Origin: Capniomyces stellatus
Lineage: Eukaryota; Kickxellomycota; Harpellomycetes; Harpellales; Legeriomycetaceae
DNA length: 64,000 nt
Direction: 5' to 3'
Assembly: GCA_001661515.1 (NCBI GenBank)
Contig: LUVW01000011.1
Location: forward strand, 72,322 to 136,321
Position 1 is the first letter of the stretch. Every line of letters starts with the position of its first letter. This document shows, piece after piece, positions 44,772 to 57,533 of this stretch. The notes beneath the pieces were generated by a model, which worked only from the letters and a program-made list of their open reading frames with translations, did not search any database and was not told the DNA's origin. The position numbers were made by a program, and so were the translations under genes.

Positions 44772-46205
44772 TTTCAAGTATTTGGTTCTTTGAATAATAA
44801 TAAAAGACTGTGGTTATTTATTTTATATCTAGTCGATAGTGAATAAAGAGTCTAATTAAAAATTAAAATTAAACTTGCTGTTTTATCTTGTTTTTTTTAA
44901 TTTGTTTTGATAATTCGTTAAAGGAAACTTCCTTTGGTTTATATACAAAATTTCTGATATTGCAAAACTCTCCAGCTTTTTTAGTTTTTAAATATAGGTT
45001 CAGCTTATCTTTTACACTTTTACTTTCATATCTACCAGCTGTTTAGATCTGAACCTAATTTTTCACCCAACCCCCTTTTATTTTTTCCTTTTAATTTCAA
45101 TCTCCCCTTCTTTGCTTTTATTAATAGCCTTTTTCTTTTTAAGCCATTAACCTGTTGAGCTTCATTTGCCAGCAAACAATTATTTAGGCAAACATTCTGC
45201 TGCTTTTATTTTTGCCTGCAAACTCATCGTACATATAAAAAAGTGTCAAAAACTAAATAATGAAAATCTCAAACTATTTGAGTTTAGACTTTACCCAATG
45301 GCTGTTCAGCTAAAGGGTTGCGGCGACAAATCAGACAAACAATAAACAACAGGCGCTTTAAAAACTGTCGATTTATCAACAAATCATTCAATACTCTCAC
45401 CATCTCATCAATTGCTGAACATACTCTGTGCTTTAAACTTGCATTGACTCACTTTACTGTTTATAGTTCATAGTTCACAAAACAATCATATAAATGCTCA
45501 CGAAGCTAAACATACAAGCACAGTTTATACAAGTCGTATATGTTGTCAAAACTGGGGTTGGCTACAATTGTCTTGTAAAGAAACGGCAATGCAATGTATG
45601 CTTGAAAGTATATCCCAAATGTCGTCTATTATAATATACAAGTGCCATTGTTCATTGTGTATTCCAGAGCTAATAGTGTAACTATTTCAATATAATTTTG
45701 CTTGACTGCAACTTTTAAACCCGAAAAGTCATGTACAGCGTTTGATCACAGGTGTTTTTCAGTTTCTTTTTGTCTGTTTGTCTACTGAAAGGTCTTGTTC
45801 TGTTTGCATGGAATTGGTTTGGTTTAAATGACATGGCATGATAAATAACATGGTGTTAAAACAGTCGATTAAACTAAAATGTGTTTTAGCCTCACAATGA
45901 TGAAAAAAATGATTTGACCCATATATCGGTTTCTACAGCAGTTCAAATGACGAAGGCCAAGCATAGAACTCGACTTTGTAAAACAATTTATCACATTTAG
46001 AACCAGCAGAATTTGCAAAGTGTGTCAAGTGCAACATTAAATTGTCATTCGATTCAATTGAAATAAACCAGAGCCAACCCCAAGTCCTCGTAGCAAATGA
46101 AGTAGAGTGATCCATCAATCAAAAGCCTAAAACGATGCATTTAAAGTGGTCTGATTATCGAATTAAACGTGTATTTTGAATAATTATACTGGCGCCCACT
46201 AACAC

Positions 46206-46233
46206 CTATTTGGCTGCAATTGCAGCCAAATAG
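46206..46233. repeat. Perfect 28-bp palindrome
   Basis: The two 14-base arms (CTATTTGGCTGCAA and its exact reverse complement) abut with no spacer. Confidence 0.95.
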
Positions 46234-48978
46234 CCAAAGTGTGTAATATCGTTTAGTAAATTCATAATCTCAGAAGGTTCGTTTTTCATGTCATAATTTC
46301 TAAAAATATTTTGAACTCGATAAAAAATAAAATATAATAAAATAAAAATATAATAAGAAAAAATATAAAAGTAAAAGTAAAAATAAAAATAAAAAATTGC
46401 TACATTTCAATAAAAAAAGATAAAAATATAATTCATAAATCACTTATCGATGGCATTTTTATTATTATTGAAGTTGAGGGTGAAGTATTTGATCAAGTAG
46501 CTACCCAAAAAACTTCTTTCAACAAATTTTTTCTTTGACCAAGGCCATTCTAATGAAAATTTTGTTGTTGTATACTTATCATCCGCTTTTAATTAGACTG
46601 TAAACTAAACTCTAGCGTAAATAAAATAAAATCATTACTAATATCAAAGATATATAACTGTACCTAAAAAACAGGAGATAAACCAATAAAACCAACAAAA
46701 CCAACACTTGCAAACTGCTTTTCGCCAATGGTTTACCAATATACCTCTAGAGATATTGCTAAATAGCGGATTATGGAGGCAGGGAATGTGTTGTTAGTGA
46801 CGTTCAAAATAACTATCAGAATTAAAGTAAAAAAGAGGTACAAGGTACAAAGCCAGCTATTGCAACTCAAAGAAATGGTAGGGTGGTTTCTGCTGTAGGC
46901 TTTGAAAAAGTACAAGCCAAGACTCAGATACAGCCTGTACATATTAACATAACTATGTAGCCTATTTCATTGTAATTAATATAGGTTGCACTGGAAAAAA
47001 AAGTAAAATGACAAACTTGTGATTGACTAACTTGAACTCAATAATTTTTTTTTACTAATTTGTTGGGTATTAACGGCGCGCACTTCTTTCTTTTAAGCAG
47101 TTGGACCATGTCAGCTTATCCCAAAGATTTAACGAGTGTTGACTGATCGCTTCAAGTAGGGAATAGCCGAATGTGAACAAGCACATAAAGGTATATAGCT
47201 TATTTTGTCGCTAAACCTTTTAACCCAAGCCAATCGTTATTTGGAACTGAATAAGAAGGACCGAAACGGTAAATTCAGTCAATCAGAGATTATAGGTCGT
47301 TTTACCATTAAAAGTACTATTGGGAACAGTCGAACTAAAGCAATAACACACGAGTGATAAGGTAGTGGGACATGTAGAAATCTACGTCTTGTGTTGTATC
47401 ATCTCACTATTAGATAGATTGACAAATATCATAGTTGATCTTTACCAGAACAGTGAAAAGAATTTCATTAAATCAAGGAGGGCAAGGGAGTAGTCCAATA
47501 AAATGGTTCAAAAGCACAATTATTAAACCATTTTCTACAACAGTAATATTATTGAGTTGAATATAGACGTGCTTAAAACAAAGTAGCTCGAGTTATGAAT
47601 TACAAGGTAGCTTGTGATAGAAAAAGAGCAAAGTAAAATGTAAATAACCAAGACAAAAAAAAGTGTTAAGAAAGAGAAAGAAATATCAGAATGGTAGGCT
47701 GAGAATTGAGGTGAGGTGCGAGGGATTATCAGGAGTAGTGTTGGTCTAATTTAATAGATTTTGGAAGGTGATTTTCAAAAGCAAATTAAAAAGCAATTAG
47801 TGGAACTTGGCAATAAGATATAAGAGTCATAAACATGGTATAGTCTTACAATAAAAAAGTGATATAGTGATATTTTTAGACTAATAATGAGTAGTAATGA
47901 AAGGGGCAAGCTACTTTTCTTTATGCGCGTAAAGGTGTTTTTTCTTTATTTCGCCTGTAGTTTTTTTTTTAGTGAGAGGTGAAGATATTTTGTTTAGTAG
48001 GGAAAAGATACCAAACAGGAGAGAAAAATGCAGAGAGCAATATTACAAGAATAGTTTAAATGTACAAGATAAAGTCGCCATTATTCGCAAATTATAAGTC
48101 CAATTGTTGAAATAAAGAGCAATGAAAGTCGTGATTCTTTGAATTTGGATTAAAAGAAAAAGATAATAATTTTACATTTTATAAAGCACAGAATCTATTG
48201 AACAACAAGGCAATAAAGGGAGCAAATTGTATTTGTTGCGCTAGTTTTGCGGGTTTAGCGTGATATTCATTTTTTTTGTTATTGAAAAAGCAATTAAGAG
48301 AGTATATCAAGTAATAACGAGGTAATAAAATGAAAGACAGGGGAGGACCATTAGTAGGAAATATCCAGCTATAAATAAACTAAGAAAACTATGGTTGTTG
48401 TCGTTCTATTTTCCCATTATTCCATTGTCCAGCGTTGTGATTTTTAATTTAGTCTTCTCCCCTTCCCCCGCTAAAACGGTCTTTTAAAATATTTGCTAGG
48501 TTTAATACGATTGTTAAACTTTTTATATTTGATTAGTGGATTTAAAAAAGTGAATAATATTATTTAGAGACAAGGTCAAGTAAAATAACCGAGAGAAAAA
48601 ACAATAATTAGACATTCAAAAGAACAGTTGGTTAAGCAGTTAATTAACCAAGAATTTTAATTTATAATAATATGTTATTGTAAATAAAAGAACGATTTGC
48701 GCTATAGTGCGCCAACAAATTTATTAATTGCCTTTGAGCTTATTTCAACAGAGTAAGAAGGTAACACATCAATAGAAGAGGGTCTTGCTTGTACTTTTAC
48801 TCAAAGGTATAAAAATAGCCAAATGGAAGCTTTTAATATTGCAGAAATAAAAAAAACAAAAAGTAAAGGCAAAACAAAACAAGAAAAAGAAAAAGAAAAA
48901 CGAAAAGACAATTGGAAAATTCAATGACTTTGAAATTATCGAGTTTAATTGATGGCTAAATTATCAAATTGTTATTAC

Positions 48979-48980
<2 letters not shown>

Positions 48981-49009
<29 letters not shown>
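48981..49009. repeat. Poly-T run of 29
   Basis: Uninterrupted T homopolymer in AT-rich intergenic DNA. Confidence 0.9.
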
Positions 49010-49015
<6 letters not shown>

Positions 49016-49699
49016 TGTAGAATTCCGAGTTATTAAAAACCAGTTTGCCAATTTTTTTTTTTTCATTTTGAAAAATAGAGTAAAAAAAGGTAAAAACTTT
49101 TTACACCAAATTACATTAAGCTATACTACTACACTAACTGATACACTAGCTAATATACTATAATATTTATTTGAAAATCAATTTCAAAACGGGGGTTTTT
49201 TTTTCAGCTTTAGTAACTATAACAAACATATTCCTTTATTTTATTTTATTTACAGTTTGAACTTCAAGTATTTAAAAAGTTACCGACTTGTTGTAAATGC
49301 AAACTTACACCAGTTTCAAGTGTTCATAAAGTCAAGCTATACGTATTTATTATACACAGTATTTGAATTTGGTACTTTCCATAGCGTGCTTGGTAACAGA
49401 AGAAAGAAAGAGACAAAACAATAGCTAAAACTTGGTATATAGTATAAATTCGCACACTTGGATAGTTCTATCTCGCATTATACTTTATAAGGGAGCGAGT
49501 AGCCATCTAAAAATAACAAGTAATCAAAACAAAAACAAAAACAAAACAAAGCAAAACAGAACAAAACAAAAGCAAAATAAAAAGAAAGTAAAAGGCAAAA
49601 TCAGTAGTGAGACTATCGCTAGGAGGATCAGAGATAGTTTTTTAATTGAAGAGTAAATACAAGAGATACAAAAGTTGATGGTATTGCGGATTGAAAAAA

Positions 49700-50590
49700 A
49701 TGCCTAGTTCTGATGATAGTAAACCGCTTTTTTCACGTAAAAGGTCGCTTTCGAATGAAAACGGGGGAAATGGGCACAGTAGTAGCGGTAATAATAAATA
49801 AATACAAGTTTATATAGAAGGCGTGTTTGTGGCGATGCACAAATACGGTATTTATGCTTGGCGGTTGTTGGCATGCGGATTTGGGTATATACACACGTTG
49901 GTTTTACGCGTTTTGAAAAGTAGGAAGAAGAAACGTGATATATGGGAAATGAAGGGAGGGCTACAGTTTACTAAACTAGTTTATGCATGTGGAAACAATT
50001 AGATGATGACTCGCCACTTATCAGACGCAAGGATGTACCACAGAGCAATGGGAAAAGGTTTAAGGACGAGCCAGATAGTAGTAATACATTTACACACAGT
50101 AATATATAAACCAATAAAGATATTTGCGTGGGCTTAAAAGGGCTGGGAGTGAGTTCTACTAAAGAAGCTGTGTGATTATTATAGGTTCTGATGACGAGCC
50201 ACTAGTTGTCAGGAAGAAAGAGACGGTTAAAGGTAAACAAATGAACAAAGTTTTTATTAAAATGAGATTAAAAGAGAGTATATGTTGGAAGGATCGAGTG
50301 GGTATGATATACTCATAGCAGTAGTAAACGCTTTTTACTTATATTTTTTGTGGATTTACAAAGGCAAGAAAGCATTGTCAGGCAGCACGGTAAGTAAAGT
50401 CAGAAAGGATTGAGTAGTGGAAGGGGTATTGGATAAGGTTTATTGGCAAGTGATTTGTGGGGTATGTAAAAGTAAAAGGAGGCGTGTGTGTGTGTATAAC
50501 TAATAGAGAGCTAAAGGTAAAAATGGGGTGAGTGAGGTGAAGGGAAATAAGAATGCGCAAATTCCAGCAGCGGTAGCGTCAAAGGTAAGT

Positions 50591-50630
<40 letters not shown>

Positions 50631-52931
50631 NNNNNNNNNNNNNNNNNNNNNNNGGGGGGGGGGGGGGGGGAGAGGGAGTGAATAGGATATATTGGGAGGA
50701 GTTTTATTGAAGAGAACTGAAGAGGATTGTTTAAATAAACGAATAGTTAAGCAAGGTAAAGAGCGAGAAGGGGGTTAAAGTAAAGACCAAGAGCGAAGTA
50801 AAAGGGAACGGGAGGGTTAAAGCAGAGGTTAAAAGCGAGGCAAAAGTGAACGGGCGGGCTAAAGCAGAGGTCAAGACGGCAAAAGTAAAGAAGGAGAGCA
50901 GTAGTATTTGTGTGGAGGAGGACGAGGAGTATGAATGGTGGAAGGAGCAAAACCAAGACGACACGATTAAATGGAACACGCTTGAGCACCAAGGGGTTTT
51001 GTTCCCGCCTGAGTACGAGCCACACGGGCAGCCAATACTTTACGAGGGCAAAAGGGTAGTTTTTGAGCCAGAGATAGAGGAGCTGGTAGGGTTTTTTGCA
51101 GCGCTTTTAGAAACAGAGCATGCAGCGAACCCAACGTTCCAAAAGAACTTTTTTGCAGATCTAATGAGGCTGATAAAGAAGAGCAAGAAGAGTTACCCAA
51201 TCAAAGAGTTTAGCAAGTGTGACTTTACGCCGATGTTCCAGTACTTTCAAGGCTTAAAAGAGAAGAAGAAGGAAATGACAAAGGAGGAAAAACAGGCAAG
51301 TGAAAGATTAGATTAGATTAGATTAGATTAGATTAGTTAAAAGAAATTAATAGATAAATATTAAATAATGAATGAAAAAAAAATGTACAAATTAGATTGT
51401 AAAAGAAGAGAAACAAAAGATAGATGATTTGTACGGATACTGTATGCTTGATGGAAGAAGAGAAAAGGTGGGGAACTTTAGGATTGAGCCGCCTGGGCTG
51501 TTCAGGGGACGAGGAGCGCACCCGAAAACAGGGTGTTTTAAGAGGCGGGTTCGTGCAGAGCAAATTACGATAAACATAGGAAAGGGGGCAAAAGTTCCGG
51601 AGGCGCCAGCGGGTAGCAAGTGGGGGAAGATAATAAACGACCAGACAGTGACGTGGTTGGCAACATGGAAAGAAAACGTGAACGACAGCATCAAGTATGT
51701 GTTTTTGGCAGCAGGAAGTTCGATTAAGGGCCAAAGCGACTTGAAGAAGTACGAAAAAGCAAAGGAACTTAAGCTGATGGTAGCGAAGATCCGCAAGGAC
51801 TACACAAGCGACCTGGTCAACAGCAACGTGAAGACAAAGCAGCGAGCAACGGCAATGTACCTGATCGACAGACTGGCGCTCAGAGCAGGAAACGAAAAGG
51901 GCGACGACCAGGCGGATACGGTAGGATGCTGTTCGCTGAGATACGAGCACATCGACTTCAGGTCGCCAAACATTGTGATTTTTGACTTCCTGGGCAAGGA
52001 CTCGATCCGCTACTACAACGAAGTTCCTGTTTCCGCGCAAGTCTACAAAAACCTGGTCCAGTTCAAAAAGTCCGCCAAGAGCCCCGGAAGCATGTTGTTT
52101 AGCCTGATAAACACCACCGAGCTGAACAAGCATTTGTCCAAACTCATGCCTGGTCTATCAGCCAAGGTTTTCCGTACCTACAACGCCTCGTTTACCTTCC
52201 AGAAAGAACTTGAAAACACTCCCCTGAACGCTGCTCTTCCCGAGCTTCTTCTTGCATACAACCGGGCCAATAGACAGGTCGCAATTCTGTGCAACCATCA
52301 GCGCGCTGTAACCAAGGGCTTTGACGACCAGATGTCCAAGATCAACGACCGCATACTCACCTTCAAGTACCTGTGCAAACTCCACATCGACCAGCTACTC
52401 TCCATCGCTCCAAAGGCCAAATCTCACGTCAAGTGCCACGACTTTATAATGGCCTCCGAGTTCTCTTCAGACTGGATCAAGTCATACGAGCTCGATCTCA
52501 TCCAGAAGGACATTGAAAAGGCCCAGAAAAAACACGAAAAACTTGTCCAAAAGGCCCTCGAGTCAATCGAACCCCCGCCCTCCGACTCCGAACTCAAGGC
52601 CGAGGTAGCTGAGCTCAACAGCCTAAGAAAAAAAGTCAAAGATGGCAAGCACAAGTCCCAACATCCAATGACCAAGTCCCCAACCGAAGATAGGCTTTTG
52701 CTTGCCATTGAAAAGCTACACGATAAGGTCATTGCTACCCAGGCTCTCATGACCGACAAGGACGAGAACAAAACTACCGCCTTGGGCACTTCCAAAATTA
52801 ACTATATTGATCCAAGGATTTCTGTTGTTTGGTGCAAAAAACATAATGTCCCTCTTGACAAGATCTTTACCAAAACTTTGCGCGATAAGTTCAAGTGGGC
52901 TCTCGGTGTTGAAAAGAATTGGAAGTTTTAA
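49700..52931 (+). CDS. TOP1: DNA topoisomerase I (type IB), seven exons
   Basis: Exons 49700-49787, 50003-50098, 50185-50232, 50369-50389, 50517-50584, 50747-51295 and 51396-52931 join to 801 residues. Relaxes supercoils by transient single-strand cleavage through a 3'-phosphotyrosine. The N-terminal 145 residues are charged and Lys-rich (SPLIRRK, EPLVVRKKE, VKGNGRVKAEVKSEAKV-type repeats), as usual for nuclear import and nucleolar localisation. The core runs from WWKEQNQDDTIKWNTLEHQG, with NFRIEPPGLFRGRGAHPKTG, catalytic Arg sites in LALRAGNEKGDDQADT and VFRTYNAS, His in YNRANRQVAILCNHQR, then a linker coiled coil and the active Tyr (about residue 760) in TSKINYIDPRI. The four smallest exons are placed by phase and GT-AG signals; the fifth intron holds an N gap. 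The last intron appears to use a GC donor (CAG|GCAAGT); a GT donor four bases on with a later acceptor is the alternative. Confidence 0.93.
50594..50670. repeat. (GA)n, N gap and poly-G in TOP1 intron 5
   Basis: A GA dinucleotide run (about 50594-50630), 23 N (50631-50653), then 17 G. The true intron length is unknown. Confidence 0.9.
51306..51335. repeat. Six copies of GATTA in the last TOP1 intron
   Basis: Perfect pentanucleotide array starting ten bases after the donor. Each unit junction contains TTAG, so it offers several decoy acceptors. Confidence 0.9.
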
Positions 52932-54120
52932 CCCCTTTTTTTTTTTCTTTTCCCTTTTACCCCCTTTTTTTTTCTCCTTTTACCAACCTCTTCATCACAT
53001 TTAAGCTCAATACTTTTGTTAATATCTACTTTTACTCTTTTTCTTTCTTTTTCCTCTACTTCTTTCCCTTATCGCCACTTGTTCGTTGGTTATATCTTTA
53101 TTATAGCATTTATTTACTTTTACTTCCTATTTGGCTAATACACATCTTGATACTTTTATTCTTTCCATCCATTTATTTTTATTTTTATAATTCTTCAAAG
53201 TCATCTATTCTACGACTATAGCATATTTACATTTCAGAGTGTGTAGATCGTTATACACTCATGCTATTATGCTCTAGATATACTTTACATGTGTATTAGT
53301 GATGTCTTGTTTGTACAATACAGTCAGCAAACAAGACTACTTTTCCTCTTCTTTTCTTTTTCGTATCACTATAACACTATCATTGTTACTATACATGCAT
53401 AGATCCAGTTCCTAATATTTTTTTATTTTTATATTTGATTTAGTTTGACATTTTAGAGTTGCATTGTGTTGCGTAAACTCTTTGATTTGTAGTAACTATG
53501 ATGATTCATATGTGTTTTAGGGTTCCAAGTAGTTATTGTTGATTTTCCTCCTGTTTAGTTGCCACGTGTAACTGCGTCGTTTTAAAAAACTCCTAAATGA
53601 GAAATATATCCTCAATCCGCTAGTGAAATGATTTACAAACTTTGTGCGGCAAAGCAAGTAATACAGGTAGATAATTAGGTCCAAGTAAGAAAGTCGGGCT
53701 GGTGTAGCCAATAACAAAACTATATTGGTTTTATGCACTATTTACTTTGTTTTCCACCGTTTGTTTAATGAATGATTTAGCCAGGCAAAAATTGATTGAC
53801 TAATTGATACTGGAAAAGCAGTCAAGACAAGTGGGTACTCCAGTGTAAAATAGTTAAATTAGCGGGACAACAAATCACTCATCTTCAAAAAGGTTACTAA
53901 TTCCGCTTGTTTTGATATTCATGGAATCGAGTCAAACAAAAAAAAACGGCATCATAAACATCTGGTATATGCCGTTGGATTGCTGGTTCTGCACTAGTAG
54001 GATGAAAGCAAAATAGTCTAAATACCTGGCGCATACTCCATTCTCTACCATATTGCTTTGTAGAATAGGCCAGCAAATTTCTTTCAATCAATATCATTAA
54101 CAAGTAAACAAGTGAGAAAA

Positions 54121-54241
54121 ATAAATCAAAAATAAATCAAAAATAAATCAAAAATAAATCAAAAATAAATCAAAATCAAATCAAAAATAAATCAAAATCA
54201 AATCAAAAATAAATCAAAATCAAATCAAAAATAAATCAAAA
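54121..54241. repeat. AT-rich minisatellite with higher-order unit
   Basis: Four 11-base units ATAAATCAAAA, then three exact 22-base units (the 11-mer plus TCAAATCAAAA), then one more 11-mer. Decayed ACAAGTAAAA units follow to about 54260. Confidence 0.95.
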
Positions 54242-55457
54242 ACAAGTAAAAACAAGTTAAAAAACGAATAATAGGCGAATGAAAAATAAATAGTAAGCGA
54301 GTAGGTAAACAAGCAAATCAAAAAAAAGCCGTAGAACGTACACATAACACAAACATTGAGTGTCCATCAACACGTCGAGTTTGGCCGAATCTTCTTAGCT
54401 TTGTCGGCTTTATTTTTTTATACACTGCTTTTATTGTCGTCATTTTAATAATATACGTTGTAACATCCCTCCGTGTACAACACTCCCATTGACATAAAGT
54501 TACATTATATTAATTAAAAGTCTAAAGTTAAAAGTACGACAAACTCAAATCCAAATTGCCGTGAATTAGCGTACAGTGACAATATATTTGAGTTAGACGT
54601 TATATTAAATCAACCGGTAATAGATGACAATAACGACGTTGACATTTTTACACTCTGATAGTAACCTCGGATCTGCCTGACAGCGTAATTTTACTCGCTT
54701 GTTTTATTAAGCATCAGTAAAGCGTTCTCCTATTTTTTTATTTTTTTCTAGTATGGTGTTTTATTTGTTGATTATGAATTACATTATAAACCCAATAATT
54801 TTTAGAAATATAATAAATGAACACCCAAAAGAGGATTAACTCTAATTAGAAACACTATTTTATAATAGTAACTTTCATAGCTTTTCACATTTATTAAAGT
54901 TCATATTAATAAATTTCAAGAAAGAAAAAAAAAATGAACATCATTAACCAATACTGTTTGGTATCGTTACAACCCCAACATAATTGCCTTGTCAATAATA
55001 ACAATTGGTGTGTTGCTCCCTACAATATAATACGTTCGGGTTGTGTACTTGTGCACTGTTGACATCACCAAATACCCAGCTAGTAACCGTATACATAGTA
55101 AATCACAGACAATAAAATTTTGATTTGTCTATAATAATAATAATAATAAAGTGACCAGAGAAGGAGGGGAGAGAGAGGTGATTGATTATTTGTATTAGTA
55201 AAGCACTTGCGTGGCTTGGTTACTACTGTTTAGCAAGATCCAAAACTGCATAATCACTTTAAGCATAGTATATGCCCCATTTAGTTCTTGCTACTTGTCT
55301 TTGAGTGAAATTGACGTGCCAAATCATCGTATGATGCTGTTGTCCTTGAAGTAGTATACGAGCATCTTTAACAACAACAACATCATTATCAACAACATCA
55401 ATAGCAAACCGCCTTGGTTTAGTCATAACATACTCCAAGTGTTGATCAATCTCTTTT

Positions 55458-56340
55458 ATGCCTGAACGTCCAGATCTGTATCCTGTGACTGTTTCAAACT
55501 AGCCAGATGTGCTGGATACGTCGCATCCTCTTTCTCAATACGCTGGAAAGCGGCGACATCATTATAACAATTTCAAATGATATTGATCATACACACAAAC
55601 GTGGTGAGTGCTGCATGCACTATCATAGCATTATCATAGCATTATCATAGCACTATCATTAGTTTTGGGATCTTGTCATAAAATAACCAATATACGTGTA
55701 TACTGTACTACTACTAGTGACAAAAAGATTGCTGACGGTTTATGTCACAAAAGTTGATTGAAAAACAGGGCTGATGGAATAATCCTAGTAAATAAAATAT
55801 GTTGATCTGAAAGTATTTGATGTACAGCTCGAGGAGGCTTGCAAATGACATAAAATTTACAACTATCAAGACACACACTCAACCGTGACTAAACAACTTT
55901 ACAATATAGTTTATTTCTGACGAGGCTAACTTTGACAAATCATTGCTTAAACTTCTGACGCCAAATATGTTTACTCAGCAAAGGCAAAGAGATCAACTTT
56001 TGAGTAATCGCGCTGGACAACTACAAAATTCATTGCAGGTTCAATAAGTTAAACCATTTTTTTTTGCATCAATTCTCGACTTGATCAAAATAAATCCATC
56101 CTGTACTCCAGTCTTTGTCTCCTTGACTTTACCCTCCTGTTTGTGCGTTGTAAAAGATCTTCAAGTGTGATTGGTTTTGATAAACAAAAGTACGAGGCAT
56201 TATATGGCTTATACAACCAAGTCACCGAGAAGCCTCGCAAACTAAAAACAGCCATCATTAAGATATATCTTATTCGGGGTTTTCCTAATAAAGAACCCGA
56301 TGTGTTTATTTGGCAAAATAAATTGGTGTTTATTAGCTAA
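55458..56340 (+). pseudogene. Possible decayed protein-coding segment
   Basis: Several frames read like protein but are broken. 55458-55580 has MPERPDLYPVTVSN, an in-frame TAG at 55500, then PDVLDTSHPLSQYAGKRRHH. Frame 55801-55920 has VDLKVFDVQLEEACK, a TGA, then YNYQDTHSTVTKQLY. It is followed at 55910-56047 in the next frame by DEANFDKSLLKLLTPNMF. 56053-56340 is a 96-codon open frame (GFDKQKYEALYGLYNQV). The minus strand is also partly open, so strand is not certain. Frame changes without good splice donors suggest a relic rather than an intron-rich gene. Family not recognised. Chance frames are a real alternative. Confidence 0.25.
55621..55653. repeat. Three 11-bp TATCATAGCAT repeats
   Basis: Two exact copies and one with a final C in place of T, followed by a partial copy. 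Confidence 0.9.
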
Positions 56341-57371
56341 AGTAAGTTGTTATTACAAATAATTCTTATGTAATCATTTCAATAAATAAATAAACTCCTA
56401 TATAATCAAACAGAGTCAGTATTAAGTAGATTGGTTATACAAGTGACATTTCTTCCCTTACTCTTTTAAAAACATCATTCTTTTTAAATAAGAAAATTAC
56501 TCAACCTGGAAATAGTAATTGAAGAGCCTGTTGTTAATCAATTATTTATCAGTCATGTTGCACAAGTCCATCACTTGCGGTAAAAAAAATATTTACCCTT
56601 GTATCTCCGAAATTGTGTTATAAATAGAACAATCTCAACCATATTGTGATCAAAAAGCAATTTGACGAATTAGCAGTGCCGCGTTGGTAATTGGCATATC
56701 GCTAGGCTGATTTAGTAGAACAGGTATTAATAATCTTTAAACCTGCCTGCAAGGATCCAAGAGAGGACTTGACGTTGCTAACACCCTCACCTCTTAAAGC
56801 ATTTCAACTAAAATAAACCACACTTAATTCCACTATATTATCATGAAACAGGTAATGCAATATTTGCTGTCATTGGATATACAGTCACAGAATATACTAG
56901 CTAGAACTAGATAGACTGAGATTTCACCAAACAAAACCAACGACAATGACTTGTATGGTAAATAGCAAAATAAATAATTAAAAGTTTAGGATGAAGCGTG
57001 ATGGTATGGTATTCGGTGTTAATATTGGAAGGGCGGGGTAGGATATTAATGAGCATGTGGTTGATTGGACCAGGTTGTGATTAATTGGTACACTTTAATA
57101 TTATTATACTAAGGGGAAAAGATAATTGAGTGGGATAAGGCAAATTTACCAGCTTATGCTGGTACACAAAATCATTATGGGTTTAAAATTTGCCTTGTGT
57201 TATATAGTGTACATGTCTTTTGTCTGGTTTTTTGAACATCTATAGCTGTTTATTGTGTAAATTACCACAATACAATGTCAAGCTGACCAATGCTAATTGT
57301 CACGTTTATATATGCACACTCGTTTCGAGTGTTTGATCCAGAGTATCACACGTAAAATCACGTTGGTTAAA

Positions 57372-57533
57372 ATGAGACCATTGCCTTTAAGCTACACAGA
57401 CAAATAGTTCGCCGCTTTTTGGTTAAGCTGTACGTTGGTGTTGTTCGGCTTTTGTGTTTTAGCTCTATATTATCACCTTGGTGTGTCAGTATCACCGATC
57501 TCTTTACCAACAACCTACCCAGTTCGCAGTTGA
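57372..57533 (+). pseudogene. Possible relic of a membrane protein N-terminus
   Basis: An ATG-initiated frame reads MRPLPLSYTDK, an in-frame TAG at 57405-57407, then a strong membrane segment (FAAFWLSCTLVLFGFCVLAL) and a short loop ending at TGA 57531. A short N-terminus and single hydrophobic span would suit a type II membrane protein or the first span of a transporter. The TAG could also be part of a splice acceptor (ACAAATAG). No family assigned. Confidence 0.22.

Larger units (their letters stand above)
44772..49699. other. Long AT-rich gene-poor region
   Basis: About 4.9 kb. The left end is the aldolase promoter and leader. I see no coding frames with motifs. Notable items are the perfect palindrome at 46206-46233, a long A/T-only stretch at 46320-46400 and a 29-base T-run at 48981-49009. 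Confidence 0.4.
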
